A DNA stretch of 15,525 nt from Actinomycetota bacterium (GTDB lineage: Bacteria > Actinomycetota > Actinomycetes > Streptosporangiales > Streptosporangiaceae), in the NCBI GenBank assembly GCA_003168295.1, contig PMST01000147.1, positions 1 to 15,525 on the forward strand, written 5' to 3'. The notes beneath the pieces were generated by a model that saw only the letters and a program-made list of their open reading frames with translations, ran no database searches and was not told the DNA's origin. Below are positions 6,931-12,997 of the stretch, piece after piece. Position 1 is the first letter of the stretch. The number at the start of each line of letters is the position of its first letter. The translations under genes were made by a program, and so were the position numbers.

Positions 6931-8480
6931 CCCGGGCCCAGCCTGGCCGCGGTCGCCTTCGCCCACGTCGTCGTGCAGACCAGGCCGAGCAGGAGCACGA
7001 CGTAGCCGCACCCGGCCATGATCCACCAGCCCGCGTGGCTGGCCTGCAAGAAGCCCGCCTGCAATGACCCGCGCATGCTGGCCGCCAGAACCGAGCCGAC
7101 GATCGCGACGCCGAGCGACTGGCCGAGCTGACGGCTGGAGGAGTTCATGCCCGAGGCCATGCCCGCCTGGGTCTTCGGGACCCCGGACATGACCCCGTTG
7201 GTGATCGGCGAGCTGACCATGCCGGCCCCCACCCCGAACAGGCCGTAGGTGACGATCAGGTACAGGTGGTCGGTCGAACCCGTCAGCCGCGACAGCGCCG
7301 CGCTGCTGAGGGTGAGAGCCGCGCCCGCGATGACCAGCGGAATGCGCGGGCCGCGTTTGGCGACCATCTGGCCGGCCAGGGGCGCGCACAGGGCCATGAC
7401 CACGGGCATGGGCAGGATGGTCAGGCCGGCCTGCAGCGCCGACAGCCCGCGTACGTCCTGCAGGTACAAGGTGGAAAGGAACAAGAACCCGGCCATCGCG
7501 GCGATGGCGCAGACGGCGCTGAGGTTGGCGCCCGCGAACGGCACGCTGCGGAAGAACCGCAAGTCGATCATGGGGTCCGCCCGGCGCGGCTCGTAGGCGA
7601 GCAGCACCGCGAGCGCGGCCACCGAGAGCGCGAAGAAGCCGAATATCTCTGGCGAGTACCAGCCGTGGGTAGGACCCTCGATGATCGCGTAGGCGAGCGA
7701 GCCGAGCATCACGATGAGAAGGATCTGGCCCACCGGGTCGGCGCGGCGCGGCTTCGGCGCCTTGGAGTCAGGCACGAACAGCGCGGTGAGCGAGATGGCG
7801 GCCAGGCCGACCGGGATGTTCGCCCAGAAGATCCCGCGCCAGCCGACGGTTCCGACCAGCACGCCGCCCAGCACCGGGCCGAGCGCCATGGAAAGGCCGA
7901 AGACGCCGTCCCAGACACCGATCGCGCGGGCGCGCTCGGCCCGGCCGGTGAAGGTGTTCGTGATGATGCCGAGCGCGGCGGGGTTGAGCATCGAGCCGCC
8001 GACTCCCTGCAGGATGCGAAAGGCGATCAGCCAGTTGAGGCTGGGCGCCAGGCTGCACATCCAGGAGCCGAGAGTGAACAGCGACAGGCCGACCTGGAAG
8101 ATGGTGCGGCGGCCGATCCGGTCGGCGACCGAGCCGGAGAGCATCAGCAGGGCCGCCAGCACGATCGTGTAGGAGGCAACCGTCCACTGCAGGCCGGAAA
8201 CGCCGGCGTGCAGATCGCGGCCGATGGCGGGCAGCCCGACGTTCACGATCGTGTTGTCCAGGCCGACCATGAACAGGCTCATGCAGCAGACGGCCAGCAT
8301 GAGCGTCCGGCGCCCGCGTGTCGCGGCGCTGGCATCGGCGCTCACGCCGACACTCATGACGGCGCTGGCATCGGTGCGGGAAGCCTGAGCTTGGGTGAGG
8401 ACAGGAACGGGTGTTCGTTCCGGTAGCCGTCTGGGCACGGTGAGTGACCTACCCTGGGCGTCTCGTACCTGTGCCTGCAT
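6927..8480 (-). CDS. MFS DHA2-family (14-helix, EmrB/QacA-like) transporter
   Basis: I place the start at the ATG ending at 8480, because GGGG within AAGGGG lies eight bases upstream on the minus strand and a candidate promoter with operator lies just beyond it. This gives 517 residues. An in-frame ATG 64 codons further upstream lies beyond that promoter and encodes no conserved residues. After about 58 hydrophilic residues the first helix carries LDNTIVNVGLPAI (74-86). Motif A is G-S-V-A-D-R-I-G-R-R at 116-125, and motif C in helix 5 is G-P-V-L-G-G-V-L. Fourteen hydrophobic segments can be followed to a short tail. It is a proton-driven exporter with unknown substrate and is only distantly similar to the antiporter at 3281. 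The stop shares CTAG with the Crp/Fnr stop, leaving no space for a terminator. Confidence 0.9.
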   Translation of the reverse strand: MQAQVRDAQGRSLTVPRRLPERTPVPVLTQAQASRTDASAVMSVGVSADASAATRGRRTLMLAVCCMSLFMVGLDNTIVNVGLPAIGRDLHAGVSGLQWTVASYTIVLAALLMLSGSVADRIGRRTIFQVGLSLFTLGSWMCSLAPSLNWLIAFRILQGVGGSMLNPAALGIITNTFTGRAERARAIGVWDGVFGLSMALGPVLGGVLVGTVGWRGIFWANIPVGLAAISLTALFVPDSKAPKPRRADPVGQILLIVMLGSLAYAIIEGPTHGWYSPEIFGFFALSVAALAVLLAYEPRRADPMIDLRFFRSVPFAGANLSAVCAIAAMAGFLFLSTLYLQDVRGLSALQAGLTILPMPVVMALCAPLAGQMVAKRGPRIPLVIAGAALTLSSAALSRLTGSTDHLYLIVTYGLFGVGAGMVSSPITNGVMSGVPKTQAGMASGMNSSSRQLGQSLGVAIVGSVLAASMRGSLQAGFLQASHAGWWIMAGCGYVVLLLGLVCTTTWAKATAARLGPG

Positions 8481-8499
8481 CGCGCAAACCCCTTGGGTC

Positions 8500-8520
8500 G
8501 TACTCGCCGCGGACGAGTAC
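8500..8520. promoter_or_regulatory. Operator-like palindrome in the antiporter leader
   Basis: GTACTCG (8500-8506) and CGAGTAC (8514-8520) are perfect 7-bp arms around seven bases. It lies between the minus-strand -10 and the ribosome site, about where the transcript begins. A TetR-type or similar dimeric repressor is the usual reader of such sites in front of DHA2 exporters. No such regulator gene is in the window. Confidence 0.55.
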
Positions 8521-8529
8521 CAGCTACTA

Positions 8530-8535
8530 GTTATA
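8530..8535 (-). promoter_or_regulatory. -10 box for the minus-strand antiporter gene
   Basis: TATAAC on the minus strand is a strong -10 match and places the transcript start near 8523, immediately upstream of the palindrome at 8500-8520. No clear -35 is visible 17-18 bp upstream. Confidence 0.4.
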
Positions 8536-8833
8536 CGTCCGGCGCTGGACCGTGGTTCGTATTCATCTTCGCAAGCCCGGCTGACGGGTCTCAGCCAGCT
8601 GCCGATGATAGCGGTCGACCGCGACGCCCGGTGCCGCAAAATCGAAGGCCGGCAGGTCAGGGTCGGACACAATGCTCATAACAGATATAACGCTACTCTG
8701 AAACGCGTAGTAGTCAAGTGGTTACGTTTAGCAGTTCCGTGTCGTTTTTGCCTGCATGATGCGCGTCTGCGGTCTAGATTTGCTAACGAAGCGGACTGGT
8801 ATCAGAGGTATCAACGTGCCGAGGGGGGGAACT

Positions 8834-9379
8834 ATGAGCCGCAGGCTGCTACAGCTGGTCATCCCGGTAACTCCGGAACGGAGAATGTTCCGGATCCACG
8901 ACCCGTCCGTCGACCCGGACGCACCAGGAGGTCCGCTGCCTCCGGTCGGCGCGTTGATCAGCACCAACCGCGAGCAATTGTGGGTCGGCAGCCTACAGGA
9001 GGACATCGACGTCCGGCTCGTCCTGGAGGAGTGGGACAGCGCGCCACCGCCGTGCGGCGACGCCTGGGACGAAGAGGCCAAAGGGTCTATTTACCTGCGC
9101 GGGCACCTGAGCATCAACATGGGCCTGACCGGCCCGGCAGTTCAGGGTCTGCGGCTTGGCGGCGGTGTCGGTGACTATTCGGTGCGCGTCTACGCCGGCA
9201 ACCGTGACCAGGTGACCCGCCGCTACGCCGAGCTCTTTGACCGTCACCGCAATCCGCTCAGCGACGAATTCCAGCAGGAGAAGAAGACGCTCGAAGGCCT
9301 GGAGCGTTATCTCGTCCAGCTCTGGCGGGAATCCTTAGCCGCGCGCGGTAACGGTCCTGTCGCTGTCGGCTCGGACTGA
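8834..9379 (+). CDS. Hypothetical protein of unknown function
   Basis: The ATG at 8834 follows a G-rich ribosome site (8821-8830) and gives 181 residues. The alternative upstream ATG at 8756 has no ribosome site. I do not recognise the family. The N-terminal half contains short hydrophobic runs alternating with charged residues (LLQLVIPV, ALISTNREQLWVGS, IDVRLVLEEWD), which suggests beta strands. The middle segment GSIYLRGHLSINMG and the following GDYSVRVYAGNRDQVTRRYAELFDR look like a compact alpha/beta domain ending in an amphipathic helix. There is no signal peptide or membrane helix and only one cysteine, so it is probably cytoplasmic. Its last 73 bp overlap the 3' end of the convergent DUF3040 gene. 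Coding periodicity (G/C at third positions) is good throughout. Confidence 0.7.
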   Translation: MSRRLLQLVIPVTPERRMFRIHDPSVDPDAPGGPLPPVGALISTNREQLWVGSLQEDIDVRLVLEEWDSAPPPCGDAWDEEAKGSIYLRGHLSINMGLTGPAVQGLRLGGGVGDYSVRVYAGNRDQVTRRYAELFDRHRNPLSDEFQQEKKTLEGLERYLVQLWRESLAARGNGPVAVGSD

Positions 9380-9810
9380 CTCTTGGCGCCCTCGATGATT
9401 CTCGTGCTGGCGCTCGCGCCGGCCGAGGGCGTCGCGGACTTGCCGGATGAACGCGCGGCTGCCGTTGCCCCGGCGCTGGCATTGGCCAAGGCGGGCGGGG
9501 TGGCCCGCGAGCCGAGGCTAGCTCCCGCGGCCGCAGTCGCGACCGCGCCATGAGTGCTCGCGCTAGGCGCGGCGGGCATCCGCGCGCCGTGGGTCCGGAA
9601 CGGGATCATCGCGTAGACCATCAGCGAGACCATCGTGACGAGCAGCACCGTAAACAGCGAGCCTATGATGCGCGCCCGGGGCGAGCGCAGCACGGTGGCC
9701 GGACCAGGGCGCCGGAACGACGTCAGGCAGGTGGCAAGGCCGGGATCGTCAGCCGCGAGCCGACGCTCGATCTCGGCGAGCACACGCTGCTCGTCCATCG
9801 ACAGCGCCAT
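9307..9810 (-). CDS. DUF3040 family membrane protein with long low-complexity tail
   Basis: The protein has 167 residues. GGAGG lies just upstream of the ATG at 9810 on the minus strand. The N-terminus MALSMDEQRVLAEIERRLAADDP is the diagnostic DUF3040 opening (M-x-L-S-x-x-E-Q-x-x-L-x-x-I-E-x-x-L-x-x-D-D-P). One membrane helix is seen at about 48-70. The remaining 95 residues are Ala/Ser/Thr/Pro-rich and lack hydrophobic segments, so the tail is probably disordered; many family members instead have two closely spaced helices and a shorter tail. DUF3040 proteins are widespread in actinobacteria and have no assigned function. The last 24 codons run antisense to the 3' end of the gene at 8834. 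It is divergent from the radical SAM gene. Confidence 0.85.
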   Translation of the reverse strand: MALSMDEQRVLAEIERRLAADDPGLATCLTSFRRPGPATVLRSPRARIIGSLFTVLLVTMVSLMVYAMIPFRTHGARMPAAPSASTHGAVATAAAGASLGSRATPPALANASAGATAAARSSGKSATPSAGASASTRIIEGAKSQSEPTATGPLPRAAKDSRQSWTR

Positions 9811-9848
9811 ACGGCTACCTCCGCATCGTGCACTGGGTGATTACCTTC

Positions 9849-9878
9849 ACTATCCCCCAGGAACCAGTCTTTATCCAA
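9849..9878 (-). promoter_or_regulatory. Candidate promoter of the DUF3040 gene
   Basis: Read on the minus strand, TTGGAT (9873-9878) and GATAGT (9849-9854) are separated by 18 bp. This would start the transcript about 30 bases before the ATG and leave room for the GGAGG ribosome site. Confidence 0.4.
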
Positions 9879-10033
9879 TTGTTCTGGCGTCGTACTTCGC
9901 CCGTTTTTCGTAAGGCACGATCGCGGTCCGGTTCGTCTGCTCCGCGCCCTGATCAGACCGTAGGCTACGCTAAGTCTTTCTTCGTGTACAGAGTGCCGGT
10001 TAAATACTTACGGCGATCACTATCGTGTCAAAC

Positions 10034-10062
10034 TTGCATCGCTCGAAAAATCGTTCTACCGT
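10034..10062 (+). promoter_or_regulatory. Promoter of the radical SAM gene, likely leaderless
   Basis: TTGCAT (10034-10039), a 17-bp spacer and TACCGT (10057-10062, TANNNT type) lie seven bases before the ATG at 10070. No Shine-Dalgarno is present. The spacer is occupied by an SOS-box-like palindrome. Confidence 0.5.
10043..10058. promoter_or_regulatory. LexA (SOS) box candidate
   Basis: TCGAAA-AATC-GTTCTA matches the actinobacterial SOS consensus TCGAAC-N4-GTTCGA at 10 of 12 defined positions, with one mismatch in each half-site. It fills the space between the proposed -35 and -10, where a bound LexA dimer would block polymerase. Confidence 0.55.
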
Positions 10063-10069
10063 GTTTCGT

Positions 10070-12256
10070 ATGCGCTGGGACAATCTGCGGTTGGACGATC
10101 TTCCGCTGGACGATCTGCCGGTGGACGATCCGCGGCCGCCTGGCCCGGACGCCGGGCATGGTCCCCGGCCTCCCGTCGGCCACCGCGACACGGCGCTCCC
10201 GCTTATTGAGCGAGGCGCGGTCGCCCGCGCGTTCGACACGCCAGGGTTCCGCGGCATGACCTTCTACGAGGTCCAGGCCAAGTCCGTGGTCAACCGCGTC
10301 CCCGAGGCGTCCAGGATGGCGTTCCGCTGGACCATCAACCCCTACCGGGGCTGCCAGCATTCGTGTGTTTATTGCGTCAGCGGTCAGACGCCGATCTTGA
10401 TGGCAGACGGCGGCACGAAGCCGATCGCCGAGGTCCGGGTCGGGGATGATATCTACGGCACGATCCGCGAAGGCTACTATCGCCGGTACGCGCTCACCAC
10501 CGTCTTGGCGCAGTGGTCCACGGTAAAGCCTGCCTATCGGGTCATCCTGGAGGGCGGCACCCAGCTTATTTGCAGCGGTGATCACCGTTTCCTGACCGAG
10601 CGTGGCTGGAAGCATGTGACGGGGGCCGAGTCTGGTCCGCTGCAGCGACCATTCCTCACCGTCAACAACAAGCTGATGGGAGTCGGCGGGTTCGCGGAGC
10701 CGCCGAAGGACACGGCCGCTTACCGGCGCGGTTACCTGTGCGGGATGATCCGCGGCGACGGCACCATTGGTCACTACCCGTGTGCCGGTACGCAGGTCCA
10801 TCAGTTCCGGCTAGCGCTGGCCGACCGGGAGGGGCTCGACAGGACCGCCGATTACCTCGCCGACGTGGGTATCCGGTGCGGAGAATTCACCTTTAGTGAG
10901 GAGTCGGCCACGCGGCGCCAGATGACCGCGATCCGTACTAGCCGTCGCGACGACGTCCAGACGATCGAATGGCTGATCGGCTGGCCGGAGAATCCGACCT
11001 TGGACTGGCGCAAGGGTTTCCTGGCCGGCATCTTCGACGCCGAGGGCAGCTACAGCACGGGCATCATGCGGATCCCCAACACCAATCCAGAAATCATCAA
11101 CTGGACAGTCTCCTCGCTTCGGTCGCTCGGCTTCGATTTCGCACTCGAACCGAGGAACCTGCCCAACGGACTCACGTGCATCCGGTTGCGCGGCGGCCTC
11201 AGGGAGGCACTACGGTTCTTCCACACCGTCGACCCGGCCATTACGCGCAAACGCTCGATCGAAGACGTCGCGATCAAGAGCGATGCGAAGCTCGGGGTGG
11301 CGGCGATCGAGCCGCTCGGGCTGGATCTGCCGATGTACGACATCACCACCGGAACGGGCGACTTCATCGCCAACGGCGTCGTGAGCCACAACTGCTTTGC
11401 TCGGAACACGCATACCTACCTGGACCTCGACGCGGGTGCGGACTTCGACACCAAGGTGGTCGTCAAGGTGAACGCGCCCGAACTCGTGCGTAAGAAGATG
11501 ACCTCGCGGAGCTGGCCAGGCGAGCACATCGCGATGGGCACCAACGTGGACTGCTACCAGCGAGCGGAGGGCCGGTATCAGCTGATGCCCGGCATCATCG
11601 GCGCGCTCAAGGACGCCGCGAACCCGTTCTCGATCCTGACCAAGGGCACGCTGATCCTTCGTGACATCGAGCTGCTCGCGGAGGCCGCCGAGATCACCGA
11701 CGTTGGACTGAACGTCTCGGCCGGGTTTATCGATAAAGACCTATGGCGATCTATCGAGCCTGGCACCCCCGCACCGGCCCGGCGGCTCGAGGCGTGCGCC
11801 GCGCTAAATGAGCGCGGCCTGTCCTGCGGCGTGCTCATGGGGCCGGTGGTGCCGTTTCTCACCGACTCCCCCGCCCAGCTCGAGGCGACGGTGCGGCAGA
11901 TCGCGGCCACCGGCGCCCGGCATGTGATGCCCATCGTGCTGCATCTGCGCCCGGGAACGCGGGACTGGTTCCTGGGCTGGCTACGGGCCCAGCACCCCGA
12001 GCTGGTCGACCGGTACCTGGAGCTGTACGGCCAGGGGGCCTACACACCCAAGGCGTATCAGGCCAGGATCGCCGGCCAGGTCCGCGAGCTGGCGGAAAAG
12101 CACGGGATCGGCCGGCCGAGGCCTGGTTTCGGTCACGGCACCCTGCGCCCGCGCGAACGCCCGGCCCAGCCCGGCCCGAAGGCACAGGGAGCCACCGAGA
12201 TCCCCGCAGCACCGCGGCTTTCCCCAGCGCCGTCGGAGCAGCTGACCTTGCTCTGA
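10070..12256 (+). CDS. Rv2578c-family radical SAM protein interrupted by an intein
   Basis: The precursor has 728 residues: N-extein 1-101, intein 102-441, C-extein 442-728. Removing the intein gives a 388-residue enzyme. Family marks are MRWDN at the start, FDTPGFRGMTFYEVQAKSVVN, then NPYRGCQHSCVY joined to CFARNTHTYLDLDAGADFD, which rebuilds the CxxxCxxC motif that binds the SAM-cleaving 4Fe-4S cluster. Later motifs include EHIAMGTNVDCYQRAEGRY, ILTKGTLILRDIELL, EPGTPAPARRLEA and GVLMGPVVPFLTD. These proteins resemble spore photoproduct lyase and PA0069-type enzymes; the reaction is unknown, and a DNA-repair role is only suggested. The ATG at 10070 is chosen over a GTG at 10025 because the family begins at MRWD and the promoter -10 lies between the two. 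A candidate LexA box lies in the promoter. Residues 9-18 are a short Leu-Asp-Asp repeat not typical of the family. Confidence 0.9.
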   Translation: MRWDNLRLDDLPLDDLPVDDPRPPGPDAGHGPRPPVGHRDTALPLIERGAVARAFDTPGFRGMTFYEVQAKSVVNRVPEASRMAFRWTINPYRGCQHSCVYCVSGQTPILMADGGTKPIAEVRVGDDIYGTIREGYYRRYALTTVLAQWSTVKPAYRVILEGGTQLICSGDHRFLTERGWKHVTGAESGPLQRPFLTVNNKLMGVGGFAEPPKDTAAYRRGYLCGMIRGDGTIGHYPCAGTQVHQFRLALADREGLDRTADYLADVGIRCGEFTFSEESATRRQMTAIRTSRRDDVQTIEWLIGWPENPTLDWRKGFLAGIFDAEGSYSTGIMRIPNTNPEIINWTVSSLRSLGFDFALEPRNLPNGLTCIRLRGGLREALRFFHTVDPAITRKRSIEDVAIKSDAKLGVAAIEPLGLDLPMYDITTGTGDFIANGVVSHNCFARNTHTYLDLDAGADFDTKVVVKVNAPELVRKKMTSRSWPGEHIAMGTNVDCYQRAEGRYQLMPGIIGALKDAANPFSILTKGTLILRDIELLAEAAEITDVGLNVSAGFIDKDLWRSIEPGTPAPARRLEACAALNERGLSCGVLMGPVVPFLTDSPAQLEATVRQIAATGARHVMPIVLHLRPGTRDWFLGWLRAQHPELVDRYLELYGQGAYTPKAYQARIAGQVRELAEKHGIGRPRPGFGHGTLRPRERPAQPGPKAQGATEIPAAPRLSPAPSEQLTLL
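10092..10130 (+). repeat. 15-bp in-frame tandem repeat at the radical SAM N-terminus
   Basis: TGGACGATC recurs at 10092, 10107 and 10122, an exact 15-bp period, with similar bases between copies. It encodes three successive L/V-D-D units (LDDLP, LDDLP, VDDP), and looks like recent slippage expansion in a poorly conserved part of the protein. Confidence 0.75.
10373..11392 (+). other. 340-residue intein with LAGLIDADG homing endonuclease
   Basis: The intein begins at Cys1 (C-V-S-G-Q-T-P-I-L-M, block A) and ends in V-V-S-H-N before Cys+1. All splicing blocks are visible: block B at LICSGDHRFLTERGW (65-79, with H71 and Ser68 in the usual Thr place), block F at MYDITTGTGDFIANG (321-335) and block G with the catalytic H339-N340. 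Between them are two dodecapeptide motifs, YLCGMIRGDGTI (121-132, acidic D129) and FLAGIFDAEGSY (217-228, acidic D222). Both retain their metal-binding aspartates, so the endonuclease looks intact and the element may still be mobile. Insertion is at the third cysteine codon of the radical SAM motif. The reading frame is uninterrupted, which fits post-translational splicing. Confidence 0.95.
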
Positions 12257-12271
12257 GACGATCTGTCTCAG
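12253..12271 (+). terminator. Stem-loop overlapping the radical SAM stop codon
   Basis: CTGAGAC and GTCTCAG form a perfect 7-bp stem with a 5-base loop (GATCT). The TGA stop lies in the left arm. There is no T-run, so this is at best an actinobacterial I-shaped terminator or an RNA 3'-end stabiliser. Confidence 0.45.
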
Positions 12272-12317
12272 CTGGCCCGCACCCCCGAGGCGGCGTGTTG
12301 CCTAGCCTGGGCAGGCG

Positions 12318-12382
12318 CTAAGTGCCGTTCGGGGACGAAGACCCCGCCTAAGTGGCCTAAGCCGCCTTTCGGCCTGTCTAAG
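12318..12382. repeat. CTAAG repeats in a structured intergenic segment
   Basis: CTAAG occurs at 12318, 12348 and 12378, an exact 30-bp period, with an extra copy at 12357. Between the copies are small hairpins: CGGGG/CCCCG (12330-12346) and GCCG/CGGC (12361-12373). The whole 238-bp gap (12257-12494) between the radical SAM gene and the small gene at 12495 contains no ORF I can support. Confidence 0.4.
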
Positions 12383-12457
12383 GGCCCTCTCAGCAGGAAA
12401 AATAGGGATTTACTCCGACGCGGCCGCCGGGTGCTTACCGCGAAACTCGATAGTGGA

Positions 12458-12473
12458 CGGCCAGTGATGGCCG
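12458..12473 (+). other. Hairpin just upstream of the ribosome site of the small gene
   Basis: CGGCCA and TGGCCG form a perfect 6-bp stem with loop GTGA. It ends eight bases before GAGGAG (12481-12486) and could influence translation initiation of the gene at 12495. Confidence 0.35.
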
Positions 12474-12494
12474 CAACGTCGAGGAGAAAGGCGA

Positions 12495-12767
12495 ATGACG
12501 ATGGCCCGGTACAGGACGAAGCTCAAGATGACCCTGCGGAACACGATGCTGTTCCGGGTGGCCAGGCGCATCGCTGCTATCCACGCCGAGATCAGCTACG
12601 CCCAGCGCAAGGTGGACGCGATGCGGACCAACCCCGACCTGTACCTGGCCGACCCCGGCAAGATGCCGGAAACCTACGCTGAGTTCCTGTTCCGGACCTC
12701 GGGCGTTCTGGTTCCCGAGCCGATCGCCATGCGCGCGGCCAGTTCGTCGCCAGAAGTCTCGGCGTAG
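12495..12767 (+). CDS. Small basic protein of unknown function
   Basis: The 90-residue protein starts at ATG 12495, eight bases after GAGGAG (12481-12486). The first half is strongly basic and helical (RYRTKLKMTLRN, MLFRVARRIAAIHAEISYAQRKVDAM) with no membrane helix. It is followed by the segment NPDLYLADPGKMPETYAEFLFRTSG and a flexible tail. I recognise no domain. A cytoplasmic or nucleic-acid-associated helical protein is possible but not shown. Hairpins and CTAAG repeats fill the upstream gap, so it probably has its own promoter, which I could not locate. A second ATG two codons on (MARYRT) is an alternative start. Confidence 0.65.
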   Translation: MTMARYRTKLKMTLRNTMLFRVARRIAAIHAEISYAQRKVDAMRTNPDLYLADPGKMPETYAEFLFRTSGVLVPEPIAMRAASSSPEVSA

Positions 12768-12906
12768 GAATACGGGGCTTTGATATCGGCGGCTAAGTCC
12801 CTCGTCAGCACGCTTGTGCGGATGCCCGGTTCGACCGTGAGCTGTCCGCTTCCCCGGGTGAAATCGCCCGGCTCGGCTTCCTTGCACGATCGAGTGCCTC
12901 GGCTAT

Positions 12907-12951
12907 TCAAGATATAACTTGACATCCGTAGCTGATGCGATACATCGTATC
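12907..12951 (+). promoter_or_regulatory. Promoter and operator region of the MMPL gene
   Basis: TTGACA at 12919-12924 is a perfect -35 hexamer. The -10 region falls in GATAC-ATC-GTATC (12939-12951), a 5-bp-arm inverted repeat; no hexamer within it is a good TANNNT, so the exact -10 is uncertain. A second inverted repeat, TCAAG-N6-CTTGA (12907-12922), overlaps the -35. Both repeats are candidate regulator sites. A transcript start near 12953 excludes the upstream ATG at 12935 and supports the GTG at 12998. Confidence 0.45.
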
Positions 12952-12997
12952 TCCAGAGTACTTTTATCAGGATCTTCTACGCGCAAGGAGGGACGAC

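Larger units (their letters stand above)
8481..8833. other. Divergent 353-bp intergenic region
   Basis: This stretch is clearly richer in A+T than the flanking genes. Its left part holds the minus-strand antiporter signals: ribosome site 8489-8494, operator palindrome 8500-8520 and TATAAC at 8530-8535. The right part must hold the promoter of the gene at 8834, but I found no -35/-10 pair with good spacing. TAGATT at 8775-8780 is the best isolated -10. Short frames that cross it in either direction have no family features and no ribosome sites, so I regard it as non-coding. Confidence 0.6.

Noticed and set aside
7266..8426. Long plus-strand frame (386 codons) antisense to the second antiporter
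   Set aside because: Rich in Arg, Gly, Asp and Gln with no hydrophobic core or family motif; the opposite strand encodes a clear 14-helix DHA2 protein. It is a mirror of GC-rich codon use.
10025..10069. Longer radical SAM start at GTG 10025
   Set aside because: It would place the -35, SOS box and -10 inside the coding region, and the family N-terminus begins at M-R-W-D encoded from 10070.
12674..12925. 83-codon minus-strand frame over the small gene and the MMPL promoter
   Set aside because: No ribosome site or family resemblance. It would run across the MMPL promoter elements and antisense to the better supported gene at 12495.
12935..12997. ATG start for the MMPL gene at 12935
   Set aside because: It lies inside the promoter/operator region and has no ribosome site, while GTG 12998 has a perfect AAGGAGG six bases upstream.
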